DNA of 64,000 nt. Source: Martinezella hainanensis. GTDB taxonomy: Bacteria; Pseudomonadota; Alphaproteobacteria; Rhizobiales; Rhizobiaceae. The translations under genes were made by a program, and so were the position numbers. Shown piece by piece: positions 43,194-52,166 of the stretch (the first letter of the stretch is position 1; each line of letters starts with the position of its first letter). The DNA is taken from positions 1 to 64,000 of the forward strand of contig NZ_FMAC01000006.1 of NCBI RefSeq assembly GCF_900094555.1. Reading direction: 5' to 3'. Below the pieces are notes generated by a model, which had not been told where the DNA came from, ran no database searches, and saw only the letters and a list, made by a program, of their open reading frames with translations.

Positions 43194-43823
43194 ATGGATC
43201 AGAGTTTGAACGATAGCGGCTGGCGAGGATCGCAGGAGGGGTGGCTGGAGGCCGCCTATTCGCTGCTGATCGATTCCGGTATCGATTCCGTGAAAATCCT
43301 GCCATTGGCGAAGAAGCTGAAGCTGTCACGCACGAGCTTCTATTGGTTCTTCAAGGACCGCGAAGAACTCCTTGAGGCGCTGGTGGGGAAATGGCGGTAC
43401 AAGAATACCGGGAATCTGGTCAAGCAGTCCGAGGCCTATGCGGAATCTCTTGTCGAGGCGATGCTCAATGTCTTCGACTGCTGGCTGAACAAGGACCTGT
43501 TCGATTCCCAGTTTGAATTCGCAGTGCGCAGTTGGGCCTTGCAATCCCCTGATATCCTCAAGGAAGTTCGTGAAGCAGACCAGGCGCGGGTAGAGGCGCT
43601 CTCACGGATGTTCATGAGGTTCGGTTTGGACCCGGCTGCCGCCGATGTTCGCGCGCGGACGACCTACCTTGTCCAGATCGGCTACATCTCGATGCAATCG
43701 CAAGAGGATATCGCTCTTCGAATGAAGCGCATTCCGGAATATATCGCGATTTATACCGGCCAGATTCCGCAGCAACGAGAGCTGGATCGCTTCTTCTCCC
43801 GACACGGTTACAAACCAGGCTAA
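43194..43823 (+). CDS. TetR-family regulator of the demethylase gene (inferred)
   Basis: The 209-residue protein has an N-terminal HTH (about 15-62; AAYSLLIDSGIDSVKILPLAKKLKLSRTSFYWFFKDREELLEAL) and a helical ligand-binding domain. The opening WLEAAYSLL and the C-terminal YIAIYTGQIPQQ suggest the subgroup seen near betaine and carnitine genes, but that is from memory. It lies 145 bases from, and divergent to, the flavoprotein gene. Confidence 0.87.
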   Translation: MDQSLNDSGWRGSQEGWLEAAYSLLIDSGIDSVKILPLAKKLKLSRTSFYWFFKDREELLEALVGKWRYKNTGNLVKQSEAYAESLVEAMLNVFDCWLNKDLFDSQFEFAVRSWALQSPDILKEVREADQARVEALSRMFMRFGLDPAAADVRARTTYLVQIGYISMQSQEDIALRMKRIPEYIAIYTGQIPQQRELDRFFSRHGYKPG

Positions 43824-43948
43824 GAGGAAATACAGAACGGATCGAGAAGGACTGGCACGTCGCAGACCTCGGTTGGCTCGGAGGAGCAATTGCCGGCGGC
43901 TTGATCGAGGTCGCGGCAATCGCCGAAAATGATCTTCCCTCTCCTGCG

Positions 43949-45151
43949 TTAGCTGGCCAGCATTGCGCTGACCAGCTGAGCCGTGCGGGGCGCCAGGGTC
44001 AATCCGATGTGCCCATGCCCGAAGGCAAGGATGACGTCCCTGCCGCCTTTTGATGGCCTGATGACCGGCACGGAATTGGGCATTGAGGGCCGGAACCCAA
44101 GCCAGGAACGACTTGGCGCCCCGAGTTCGGGGAAGAATCTGCGCGCATTCCTCACAAGGGCTTGCGTAAGCCGCGGATTCCCCGGAGCGGTCAGTCCGCC
44201 AAGTTCCACCAGGCCGGCAACACGCAGCCGCCCCTGCATCGGGCAGAAGTAAAAGCCGTGGGCGGTGGGGCAGACCGGCCGCTCGACCGGCAGGTCCGCC
44301 ATGTCATATTCAACGTGGTAGCCACGCTCGGTATCAAGCTGCACGGCATCACCGAGCGATGCAGCCAGCTTGCGCGAATGGGCACCGGCAGCAATGACGA
44401 CCGTGCGGGCGCGCAGCTCGTAACCCGAAGCTGCGATGCAAAGGCCGCTTCGCTCGCGCACGATGCTGCTAACCGATGCCTGAACGAATTCCACGCCTGC
44501 CCGCTTCACGGCTGCGGTGAGGAGGTGCATCACCTGGCCCGGATCACTGAGATTGATCGCGTTCGGGAAGAAAACCCCGCCTTCAAATCCAGTGAGGCGA
44601 GGCTCCAGCCGGGCTACTTCGCCGGCCGAGAGAAGCTCTTGCGAAACGCCATGGTTGCGACGCAGCTCTATATCGGCACCAGCCGCCTTGAATGCCTTTC
44701 GCGTCTCATAAAGGTAGAGGCAACCCTTTGCGGATAGAAAGTTCGAAGCGCTTATCTCCGCGGCGAACTCCGTCCAGGCGGACGAGGCGTCCGAAACAAG
44801 CTCGGCAATCCGGCCGGCATTTCCACGATAGCGATGTGGGAGAGACTCGTAGGCAAACCGGGCGAGCCAGGGGAAGAGGGTCGGCAACGCCGATGTCCGG
44901 ACCGCCAAAGGGCTATCCGGACTGAGGATAAGCGACAGGAAATTTCGAAGCACCGACGGAGTTCCCACTGGTATGATCGCATAGTCCGCCACGGTTCCCG
45001 CATTGCCGTAGGAGGCGCCTGATCCCGGCTCGTTTGGTTCAATAACGATGACCTCGCGCCCATCGGCGCGAAGTCGAAGGGCGATCGCCAGGCCGATGAC
45101 GCCGCCGCCCACGACGGCGATATCTGTCGAAATCCGTTTCATTTCTTCCAT
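43949..45151 (-). CDS. FAD-dependent D-amino-acid dehydrogenase (DadA family)
   Basis: From ATG 45151 the protein has 400 residues; ATG 45142 is an equal alternative. The FAD motif IAVVGGGVIGLAIALRLRADG is followed by ASYGNAGTV (the DadA-type SxGNAG loop), a substrate domain, and the C-terminal SWLGFRPSMPNSVPVIRPS and FGHGHIGLTLAPRTAQLVS. The enzyme oxidises a D-amino acid or imino acid to the keto acid and passes electrons to the quinone pool. It closes the SBP-permease-ATPase operon, so its substrate is probably what that importer brings in. Confidence 0.87.
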   Translation of the reverse strand: MEEMKRISTDIAVVGGGVIGLAIALRLRADGREVIVIEPNEPGSGASYGNAGTVADYAIIPVGTPSVLRNFLSLILSPDSPLAVRTSALPTLFPWLARFAYESLPHRYRGNAGRIAELVSDASSAWTEFAAEISASNFLSAKGCLYLYETRKAFKAAGADIELRRNHGVSQELLSAGEVARLEPRLTGFEGGVFFPNAINLSDPGQVMHLLTAAVKRAGVEFVQASVSSIVRERSGLCIAASGYELRARTVVIAAGAHSRKLAASLGDAVQLDTERGYHVEYDMADLPVERPVCPTAHGFYFCPMQGRLRVAGLVELGGLTAPGNPRLTQALVRNARRFFPELGAPSRSWLGFRPSMPNSVPVIRPSKGGRDVILAFGHGHIGLTLAPRTAQLVSAMLAS

Positions 45152-45219
45152 ATTTTTCAGAGAAAAGCAGTCACTGGCGCAGTCGCAATACCAGGGCGGC
45201 ACGGCTGGAAACTTCGCGC

Positions 45220-46020
45220 TCAGCCTGGTTTTGCGTATCTTGCGACATAAGCGACCGTTCGAGGTTCCCTGGGATTATCAAGCACATCCGCAGCCGGACC
45301 CTGCTCGATAATCCGACCGCCGTCGATAAAGACGACCCAATCCGATACCTCCCGGGCAAATGGAAGTTCATGCGTGACGATGATCATCGTCATCCCATCG
45401 CCTGCAAGCTCGCGCATCACACGCAGCACTTCACCGGTCGATTCCGGATCGAGCGCGGAGGTCGGCTCGTCAAACAGGAGCACGGTTGGCGACAAAGCCA
45501 GAGCCCGCGCGATCGCTACGCGCTGCTGCTCGCCGCCCGACATTTGTTCCGGATAAGCAAGCGCCCGGTGCACAAGGCCAACCCGGGTCAGCAATCGCAC
45601 GGCGCGCTCCACCGCCTCGCGCTCCCCGACGGCTGCAGCATGCATCTGCGCCAGCACTACATTTTCCACCGCGGTCAGATGCGGAAACAGATTGAAGCGC
45701 TGGAACACCATGCCGACCCGCTGGCGCAGCTTTGCAAGATCTTTGCAGGTCACCGCTCCCTTCGAAAAGATCGCCTCGCCGTTTATGTCGATGGCGCCGT
45801 CTTCGGGCTGTTCAAGCAAATTCACGCAGCGCATGAGCGTTGTCTTGCCGCCGCCGCTTTGCCCGATGATGCTGACAATCCGACCGCGTGGAACGTCGAG
45901 GTCTATGCCATCGAGAACCAATCTTCCGTCGAAGGATTTTCGAAGCCCCCTGATCTTGATCGCGGCGGCGTTGTCTGGCGCAGTCACTGGGCGCTTTGCT
46001 TCAACTGTTACCTGAGCCAT
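45220..46020 (-). CDS. Polar amino acid ABC transporter ATPase (GlnQ/HisP type)
   Basis: The 266-residue ATPase has Walker A GQSGGGKTT, Q-loop GMVFQRFNLFPHLTAVENV, signature MSGGEQQRVAIARALAL, Walker B VLLFDEPTSALDPE and switch His in IIVTHELPFA. The FNLFPHLT segment is diagnostic of the polar amino acid class. It follows the permease gene by four bases. Confidence 0.92.
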   Translation of the reverse strand: MAQVTVEAKRPVTAPDNAAAIKIRGLRKSFDGRLVLDGIDLDVPRGRIVSIIGQSGGGKTTLMRCVNLLEQPEDGAIDINGEAIFSKGAVTCKDLAKLRQRVGMVFQRFNLFPHLTAVENVVLAQMHAAAVGEREAVERAVRLLTRVGLVHRALAYPEQMSGGEQQRVAIARALALSPTVLLFDEPTSALDPESTGEVLRVMRELAGDGMTMIIVTHELPFAREVSDWVVFIDGGRIIEQGPAADVLDNPREPRTVAYVARYAKPG

Positions 46021-46024
46021 TCGT

Positions 46025-46765
46025 CTAGCTCCCTGCCTGAATCAACGTTCTTGCCAGCCTCAACCGCCGGCGGCGACCAAACGACAAGGGTATGCCGTCA
46101 TGGATCGTACGCTCGAGCCAGAGAAGGCATTGCGAGACGGGATAGCAGACGGCAAAATAGATCGCCGCAATCACCAGATAGACCTCGAGCGACCGGAATG
46201 TCTCCGAAGCGATCAATTGCGCTCTCGTCATCAGCTCCGCCGCCGAGATCGTCACCAGCAATGAGGTCGACTTCAACAGATCGACGAACATCGTATTGGT
46301 GCCCGGCAGCGCAAGGCGGAGTGCTTGCGGCAAGATCACATGACCAAAGGTGGTGGCACGACCAAGACCCAAAGCATGCGCCGCCTCATTCTGACCCGAG
46401 TGAATGCCTGCTATCGCCGCGCGAAAGATTTCCGACAGATAGGCTGCATAGAACAAGACCAGGCTGAGCACACCGGCGACAAAGACGCTGAATCTGATCC
46501 CGACCGAGGGCAAGCCGAAGTAGGTGACGAAGATGATGGCAAGCAGGGGCACATTCTTGAAGACTTCCGTGTAGATGGTCGCCGGCAGGCGCACGATGCG
46601 CAACCGATTGAGGCGCATCAAGGCAAGCGCGAGTCCGAGGATCGCCGCCCCAACGAAGCTAGCCACCGTATAGGCAAGGGTCCGTAAAAGACCCTCGCCG
46701 AGATTGCCTGCATAGTCGCCCCAGGGAACTTGAAACAATTGAGCAAGAGGCTGCCAAAAGCTCAT
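46025..46765 (-). CDS. Polar amino acid ABC transporter permease
   Basis: ATG 46765 (GGAGGAACG upstream) gives 246 residues. The HisM/GlnP signature is clear: LLRTLAYTVASFVGAAILGL, TEVFKNVPLLAIIF, FRAAIAGIHSGQNEAAHALGL and ILPQALRLALPGTNTMFVDLLKSTSL. It is the only permease of the system, so it presumably acts as a homodimer. Confidence 0.9.
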   Translation of the reverse strand: MSFWQPLAQLFQVPWGDYAGNLGEGLLRTLAYTVASFVGAAILGLALALMRLNRLRIVRLPATIYTEVFKNVPLLAIIFVTYFGLPSVGIRFSVFVAGVLSLVLFYAAYLSEIFRAAIAGIHSGQNEAAHALGLGRATTFGHVILPQALRLALPGTNTMFVDLLKSTSLLVTISAAELMTRAQLIASETFRSLEVYLVIAAIYFAVCYPVSQCLLWLERTIHDGIPLSFGRRRRLRLARTLIQAGS

Positions 46766-46779
46766 GTCCGTTCCTCCAC

Positions 46780-47703
46780 TCAATCGGCGACGGATGGAGG
46801 TGACCAAGCCTGCGGTCGGTCGACGCCACGCCGCTGTGCCGCCATCTCCGGCGACGGAACCAGGAACTGCTTGGGATCGCCGCCCCATTTCGTCACGAGC
46901 GCGGCAAGCGAGCCGTCCTTATACATCGCATCGATCTGATCGGAGATTGCCTGTGCGAGCTTCGGCGCCTGCTTGGGCAGATAGAAGCCGGTCATATAGG
47001 GCTGGAAATATTTGTAGTCGGGATGAGAGGCAACCTGCTCTGCGGTCGGCGCATTGAGATAGGCAACCCGAAACTTCATGTCGGGCCGTTGCTGTTGCTG
47101 ATAGATGATCAGCAGCGGATCGAGAAAACCGATGTCGAGCCTTCCCGATGAAAGATCCGAAAAGACGCTATCGGCTGTCGGATAGGTGCGCGCATCGGCC
47201 TTCGGAACTTCGGCAATCGACTTGGCCCAGACATATCCTGTCACCGTGCCGAGTGCCTTGCCCTCCAGGCTCTTTACGTCGGGATAGGAAGCATCGCCAT
47301 GCACGGCCATGGCCGGCGGCGAATAGTAGGGCGGATCGGTGAACAAGCCCACCTTCTGCCGTGCATCGGACCATGCGATGCCGCCGATCGTGATATCGGC
47401 GCGTTGTGACTGTACCGCGGCAAGCATGCCGGGGAAATCGGTTACCATCGTCTCGATCTTGAGGCCTAGCTTCTTGGCGACCGCGTCGAGAATGTCGCTA
47501 TCGAGCCCGACGAGCTTCTCATCCTTCAATGCCGTGTAAGGCATATAGGGCTCTATTGCGACCTGCAGCACGCCCGGTTTCAGCGTTTCCAGGTCTTCGG
47601 CATTTACAACCGTGGATAATGACACCAAGCCAAAGCCAAATCCCAGGATTGCTGCCATCCCGCGTTTGAAACGAGAATGCGGGAAAATATCGTTGCTAAT
47701 CAT
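46780..47703 (-). CDS. Polar amino acid ABC transporter substrate-binding protein (family 3)
   Basis: ATG 47703 was chosen because AGGAGG lies seven bases upstream; an in-frame GTG at 47709 is less likely. The 307-residue protein has a signal peptide ending near VVNA. The SBP_bac_3 fold is shown by LQVAIEPYMPYTALKDEKLVGLDSDILDAVAKKLGL, AVQSQRADITIGGIAWSDAR, LGTVTGYVWAKSI and FYLPKQAPKLAQAISDQID. It heads the importer operon; the ligand is not readable. Confidence 0.9.
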   Translation of the reverse strand: MISNDIFPHSRFKRGMAAILGFGFGLVSLSTVVNAEDLETLKPGVLQVAIEPYMPYTALKDEKLVGLDSDILDAVAKKLGLKIETMVTDFPGMLAAVQSQRADITIGGIAWSDARQKVGLFTDPPYYSPPAMAVHGDASYPDVKSLEGKALGTVTGYVWAKSIAEVPKADARTYPTADSVFSDLSSGRLDIGFLDPLLIIYQQQQRPDMKFRVAYLNAPTAEQVASHPDYKYFQPYMTGFYLPKQAPKLAQAISDQIDAMYKDGSLAALVTKWGGDPKQFLVPSPEMAAQRRGVDRPQAWSPPSVAD

Positions 47704-47723
47704 GTTCACCCTCCTTATATTTT

Positions 47724-47737
47724 TGTAATATATTACA
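47724..47737. promoter_or_regulatory. Perfect 14-bp palindrome, likely GntR operator
   Basis: TGTAATATATTACA lies 20 bases upstream of the substrate-binding-protein ATG and 79 bases from the divergent GntR start. FCD-type GntR regulators bind short AT-rich palindromes of this form, so one site could repress both directions. Confidence 0.6.
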
Positions 47738-47816
47738 GAGTATATTATCGAGGTGCATTGTCAAGTGATTCAGCTCAAAGCGGATCGGATCACGCGCACG
47801 GATGGAGACGAGGTGT

Positions 47817-48503
47817 ATGGACACTTGGATGTCGGAGGAGATGCTCGACGACCCGGAAGCGTCGCTGACTTTGGCCGAACGCACCTATCTGCAGCTGCGC
47901 GAGGACATCATCACGGTGCAGCTGGCGCCAGGTACCATCCTTAAGGAAAATGACGTGATGCGCCGGCTCGACGTCGGCCGTACGCCCGTACGGGAAGCCT
48001 TCCTGCGACTGCAACGCGATGGTTTTGTCGACGTCAATGCACGACGAGGCACCTTTGTCAGCAGGATCGACATCAGTGATCTCACCGCAATCTATGAGGC
48101 CCGGGCCAGGATCGAATCCTGGGCAACGCGACTGGCGGCAGAACGCTTGCGCGAACCGGAACGCCGCGAGGCCGGCGAGCTGATTGAGGCGCTAAAGGCG
48201 CTCTCTCTCCCATCGGAACTGGACGCGCTGCTCGCGCTCGACCGGCGTATTCACCGTTTCATTTATCGCTGCGCCAAGAACCGGTATCTCTTCGACACAC
48301 TCGACCACTACCATAACCTTTCGCTCAGAATCCTGCATGTCGCGATGCGGCGGTTTCCTGAACTTTCCCCGGAACTCGATAAGGTCGTGCAGGAGCAGAT
48401 CCTTATGCTTGAAGCCGTCTGCCGCGGAGATGCCGATACTGCGGAACGAATTGCCCTGCATCATGTCCTCAGTTTCGAACAGGAGGTCCGCAAGGTCATC
48501 TGA
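47817..48503 (+). CDS. GntR-family regulator (FadR/FCD type) of the importer-DadA operon
   Basis: ATG 47817 has GAGG just upstream; ATG 47802 is an alternative. The 228-residue protein has a winged HTH (ILKENDVMRRLDVGRTPVREAFLRLQRDGFVDVNARRGTFV) and a C-terminal FCD domain with metal-site His residues (DRRIHRFIY, LDHYHNLSL, RIALHHVLSFEQ). It is divergent from the transporter operon. The ligand is probably an organic acid or amino-acid derivative. Confidence 0.88.
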   Translation: MDTWMSEEMLDDPEASLTLAERTYLQLREDIITVQLAPGTILKENDVMRRLDVGRTPVREAFLRLQRDGFVDVNARRGTFVSRIDISDLTAIYEARARIESWATRLAAERLREPERREAGELIEALKALSLPSELDALLALDRRIHRFIYRCAKNRYLFDTLDHYHNLSLRILHVAMRRFPELSPELDKVVQEQILMLEAVCRGDADTAERIALHHVLSFEQEVRKVI

Positions 48504-48850
48504 CCGCGTTGAAGAAGCTGAAGCTTTCCACCTCGCCGCACCATTGATTCGATGAACTTCGACGATCGGCTCCGAATGCTCGTCTAGTGACGATGATCTG
48601 CCAATTTTTTCAAGGCAATCTTACCGCCAGTGCTCGCATGGCTAACCAATTGCCGCAACGCTAGAGATCGACCCGAGTACTAAAGTGTACGTTTATCATA
48701 TCAAACTTGGTGCAGACGATAGAATGTACAGCTTTTACAAGAAAACGCCTTCTTCCGATTAAGATAACAAGCATGCATCCGATGGTTGAGGCAATTGTTT
48801 TTTGATTAACCGTGTGCATTTCAAATAATGTAACAACATATATGCCATAA
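48504..48850. other. Non-coding interval
   Basis: The 347 bases between GntR and the GGDEF-EAL gene are AT-rich at 48680-48850 and hold the promoter of the latter. I see no open frame, repeat or hairpin that I can support. Confidence 0.35.
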
Positions 48851-50830
48851 ATGGCGCATTACTCTATGAGCTGCGCTATGGAAATACTAAAAGCCAAACA
48901 GAAATTTCAGCGTTTTATGTCCATTCGGTCCGATAATCCGGACTTGCTGAAAGCTCAGTACCGCGCTTTCACACGGCAGATGCCGATGATGTATTTGATC
49001 CTGATTTCGAGTACATGGGCGCTTTCCATTACCCATATGCAATCAGCGCCGACTTGGCTCACCATCGGTATCCCAACTTTCTTCACGCTCGGCTGCATGC
49101 TCAGGATCACGTTCTGGTGGAGGACACGCAATGTCGATCCCCAGCCCGAAGTGGCTTATGCAGCGCTCGTCCGCACCAATCGCCTGGCTATCGGGATCGC
49201 CACTGCATTCACCATTTGGTCATTCTTGCTGGTGCCCTATGGCGATGCATATGCTCAATCTCATGTCGCCTTCTATATGGCGATTACCGTCATCTCATGC
49301 ATTTTCTGCCTGATGTATGTTCGCTCCGCGGCATTCATAGTCACTGTGATCGTCAATGGAGCATTCGTTTTATTTTTCGTGGCCTCAAGGCAACCGACTT
49401 TCATTGCGATCGCTATCAATGTGGCACTGGTCTGCGCGGGCATGATGTCGATTCTCCTGACGAACTACCGCAATTTCGAGCGCATGGTTATCTCGCAGCA
49501 ACGCACGGAAGCGCTTAGCAATGAGAACCTCTTGCTTGCAAATATCGATAGCCTGACGGAACTACCCAATCGCCGCGCGTTTTTTACGCATCTGGAAGCC
49601 GAATTCGAAAGGGCCAAGGCCGAAAACACGCGACTGGCCCTGGGCGTCATTGACCTCGATGGCTTCAAGCCGGTCAACGACCTTTACGGACACTCCGTGG
49701 GGGATAGGCTGCTGATCGACGTCAGCAGGCGCCTAACGACCAGCTTGAAAGCCAGCCGGGCGTTTCGATTGGGCGGCGATGAGTTTGCAATTGTCGCTCC
49801 GCTCGCGCCTGAAGATGCTCAGCTCGTTAAAAACGCGAATGCGATTTCCGAATGGCTCGGAGCGCCTTATCATCTACCGGAAGGAACGGTGCATGTATCC
49901 GCATCGATGGGAATAGCAGTCTTTCCAAACCTCGCTTCTACTCTCGAGCAGCTTTTCGACAGGGCTGATTATGCCCTCTACTATGCCAAGAGAAATCGTC
50001 GCGGGGGCGCAGTCCTATTTGACGCTGAGCACGAAAAGCAGATCAATATAGAGGCGCGCATTGAGCACCTGCTCAAGCAAGCCAATCTGGAAGACGAACT
50101 CTCGGTCATGTTCCAACCGATTGTGGACTTGGAAAATGACCAGACGGTTGGCTTCGAGGCCCTGGCCCGCTGGCACAGCCCGATTCTTGGGCAGGTCTCG
50201 CCCGCACAATTCTTTCCCATTGCCGAACGGGCTGGTATCGTCGGTTCGCTGACGCGGCCTCTGCTCAAGAAGGCACTGGCCTTCGCATCGGAGTGGGAAG
50301 AACCTTTGCGCCTGTCGTTCAACCTGTCCGCCTTCGATCTCAATTCCAGCGAAGGGGCGCTGTCGTTGGTCGGAATCATCGAGAGTAGCCGCTTTGACGC
50401 GAAACGTCTTGATCTCGAAATTACCGAAACGGCCTTTACGCACGATTTCGACCAGATCAAATCGTCGGTCGAAATGCTGCGGCGCCTCGGTTGTGGCATT
50501 TCACTGGACGACTTCGGCACCGGTTATTCCAGCCTGACGCGGCTGCATGCTCTTCCCTTGACCAAGATCAAGATCGACCGCAGCTTCGTCACAGATTTGC
50601 ACAAAAGGCCCGCCAGCTACAAAATAGTGAAATCTCTTCTCACCCTCAGCCGAGACATGGGGCTGGAATGCGTGGTTGAGGGCGTTGAGACACCCGAAGA
50701 GCTTGCGGCCCTTCGAGGGTTGGGAGGTACGCTGGTGCAAGGCTACCTCTATTCGCGGCCACTGAGCGAAAAAGGCGCTGCCGAATGGTGTTTCACCGCC
50801 GCGCGGCAAGCTGGCTCATCAGCAAGCTGA
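48851..50830 (+). CDS. Membrane GGDEF-EAL protein (c-di-GMP turnover)
   Basis: The 659-residue protein has an N-terminal membrane part of about five helices (45-205; MYLILISSTWALSI, LTIGIPTFFTLGCML, FYMAITVISCIFCLMYV). The GGDEF domain follows, with intact GGDEF at about 308-312 and NIDSLTELPNRRAFF. The EAL domain has intact FEALARW near 435, then LDLEITETAF, SLDDFGTGYSSL, KIKIDRSFV and CVVEGVET. Both active sites look complete, so it may make or degrade c-di-GMP depending on the membrane signal. AT-rich DNA and no good ribosome site precede the ATG. Confidence 0.92.
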   Translation: MAHYSMSCAMEILKAKQKFQRFMSIRSDNPDLLKAQYRAFTRQMPMMYLILISSTWALSITHMQSAPTWLTIGIPTFFTLGCMLRITFWWRTRNVDPQPEVAYAALVRTNRLAIGIATAFTIWSFLLVPYGDAYAQSHVAFYMAITVISCIFCLMYVRSAAFIVTVIVNGAFVLFFVASRQPTFIAIAINVALVCAGMMSILLTNYRNFERMVISQQRTEALSNENLLLANIDSLTELPNRRAFFTHLEAEFERAKAENTRLALGVIDLDGFKPVNDLYGHSVGDRLLIDVSRRLTTSLKASRAFRLGGDEFAIVAPLAPEDAQLVKNANAISEWLGAPYHLPEGTVHVSASMGIAVFPNLASTLEQLFDRADYALYYAKRNRRGGAVLFDAEHEKQINIEARIEHLLKQANLEDELSVMFQPIVDLENDQTVGFEALARWHSPILGQVSPAQFFPIAERAGIVGSLTRPLLKKALAFASEWEEPLRLSFNLSAFDLNSSEGALSLVGIIESSRFDAKRLDLEITETAFTHDFDQIKSSVEMLRRLGCGISLDDFGTGYSSLTRLHALPLTKIKIDRSFVTDLHKRPASYKIVKSLLTLSRDMGLECVVEGVETPEELAALRGLGGTLVQGYLYSRPLSEKGAAEWCFTAARQAGSSAS

Positions 50831-50882
50831 AACCCCAATATCCCCGATACGTGCCACAGATGACTTGCTCCTGATGGGAATA

Positions 50883-50914
50883 AGGGCTCCGGCTGCCTGG
50901 CAGGCCAGAGCCCT
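50883..50914. terminator. Bidirectional terminator-like hairpin
   Basis: AGGGCTC (50883-50889) and GAGCCCT (50908-50914) form a seven-pair stem extended by inner GGC/GCC pairs. It lies between the convergent GGDEF-EAL and permease genes. Confidence 0.55.
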
Positions 50915-50962
50915 GCTAGGGGTGTGGATGGTGTTGGCGCGACCACCGTTGCGCGTGAAAGG

Positions 50963-52162
50963 TCATCCGCTCGAGCGAATTGCCGCGGTCAAAGGAAGCC
51001 GGCTGGCGACGGTTGCCGGTAATGCGCCACCCAGAATGCCGATCGCAAGTCCGAGCAGACCCGCCGTCGCCATCACATCGCCAGTTACGGAAAGCTGGAA
51101 CGCCATGCGCGCGCCATTGGCACCAACCGTGCTTGCCTGCCAGCCATTGAAGACCAGCCAGGATGCCATCAGCCCGAACGCCACGCCAAGTGCGGCAAGC
51201 ACGATCGCCTCTACCCATGTGCCGAGAAACGCGGACATTCTGCTGAAGCCGAGTGCCCGCACCGTTGCGATCTCGACGGTACGGTCCGACACGGAGTTCA
51301 TCATCGTGTTGAGTGCCCCGGCGGTCGCGCCAACGGCCATCAACAGCGCAAGCGGCCAGCCGAACAGCCGGATGAGGCTGGCCGTGCGGGCCGATTGCGC
51401 CGCATAGAGATCGGCCTCCACAACGGCGCGCAGCGGCGTCGTCCTTATTGTGTCGAGCTTGGCTTGCAGCCGTGGCAACAAGGCAGGATTGGCAAGGCGC
51501 AAGCGCAGGCTCTGGACCTGCCCCTGCCGGTCGAAAGCCGATCGAACAGCGTCGAGATCGCCCCAGATCTCGGACTCGAAGGCGCTGCCTCGCGCCGAGA
51601 ACAGGCCGACCACCGTCCAGTCAACCGTGCCGAGCCGCAGGGTGCTGCCGATCGATATTCCGAGCTGCTGCGCGAGGCGGTCCCCGACGACAATCTCGCG
51701 CGAGCCGGATGTGAACTGACGGCCGGCCGACAAGGCAATATGGTCTCGGATCGAGGGACCGGACTGATCCATGCCGCGAAGAGCCAAGGTCCGACCCGCG
51801 TCTGAGCCGCTCGATTTGACGTCGACTGCAACGACGATCTCGCGCGAAAAAATCGGCACGCTGTTGGCGTCTCGCGTCACGCCGATATCGTCAGTCATTG
51901 CGCTCAAGGTGCGAATGACCGAGGACGGAACGTCGGAGCCGTTTTCCTGATTGGTGCCGCCACCGAGGACAACCGCGACCGAATTGGACCCAGCACTTTG
52001 CAACGCCGTCTCGAACCCCCTTGCCATGGCCAGGAAACCTGCGAGAACGCAGACGACGAGCGTCACGGAAAGAACCATGGAGGCGGAGATGGCGATGCGT
52101 CGCGGCAGGCTGAGCAGGTTTGCCCTGATCATGACGAATGCTTGCTTGGCATTGGAGGACAT
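50963..52162 (-). CDS. FtsX-type ABC permease B
   Basis: The 399-residue protein has one N-terminal membrane helix (SMVLSVTLVVCVLAGFLAMARG), a large periplasmic MacB_PCD-like domain (GRTLALRGMDQSG, REIVVGDRLAQQLGI, DWTVVGLFSARGSAFESEIW), then three helices with the FtsX motif RTVEIATVRALGFSR. The MacB/LolCE family moves lipophilic or peptide substrates across the envelope. It is the last of four genes, four bases after permease A. Confidence 0.85.
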   Translation of the reverse strand: MSSNAKQAFVMIRANLLSLPRRIAISASMVLSVTLVVCVLAGFLAMARGFETALQSAGSNSVAVVLGGGTNQENGSDVPSSVIRTLSAMTDDIGVTRDANSVPIFSREIVVAVDVKSSGSDAGRTLALRGMDQSGPSIRDHIALSAGRQFTSGSREIVVGDRLAQQLGISIGSTLRLGTVDWTVVGLFSARGSAFESEIWGDLDAVRSAFDRQGQVQSLRLRLANPALLPRLQAKLDTIRTTPLRAVVEADLYAAQSARTASLIRLFGWPLALLMAVGATAGALNTMMNSVSDRTVEIATVRALGFSRMSAFLGTWVEAIVLAALGVAFGLMASWLVFNGWQASTVGANGARMAFQLSVTGDVMATAGLLGLAIGILGGALPATVASRLPLTAAIRSSG

Positions 52163-52166
52163 GAAT

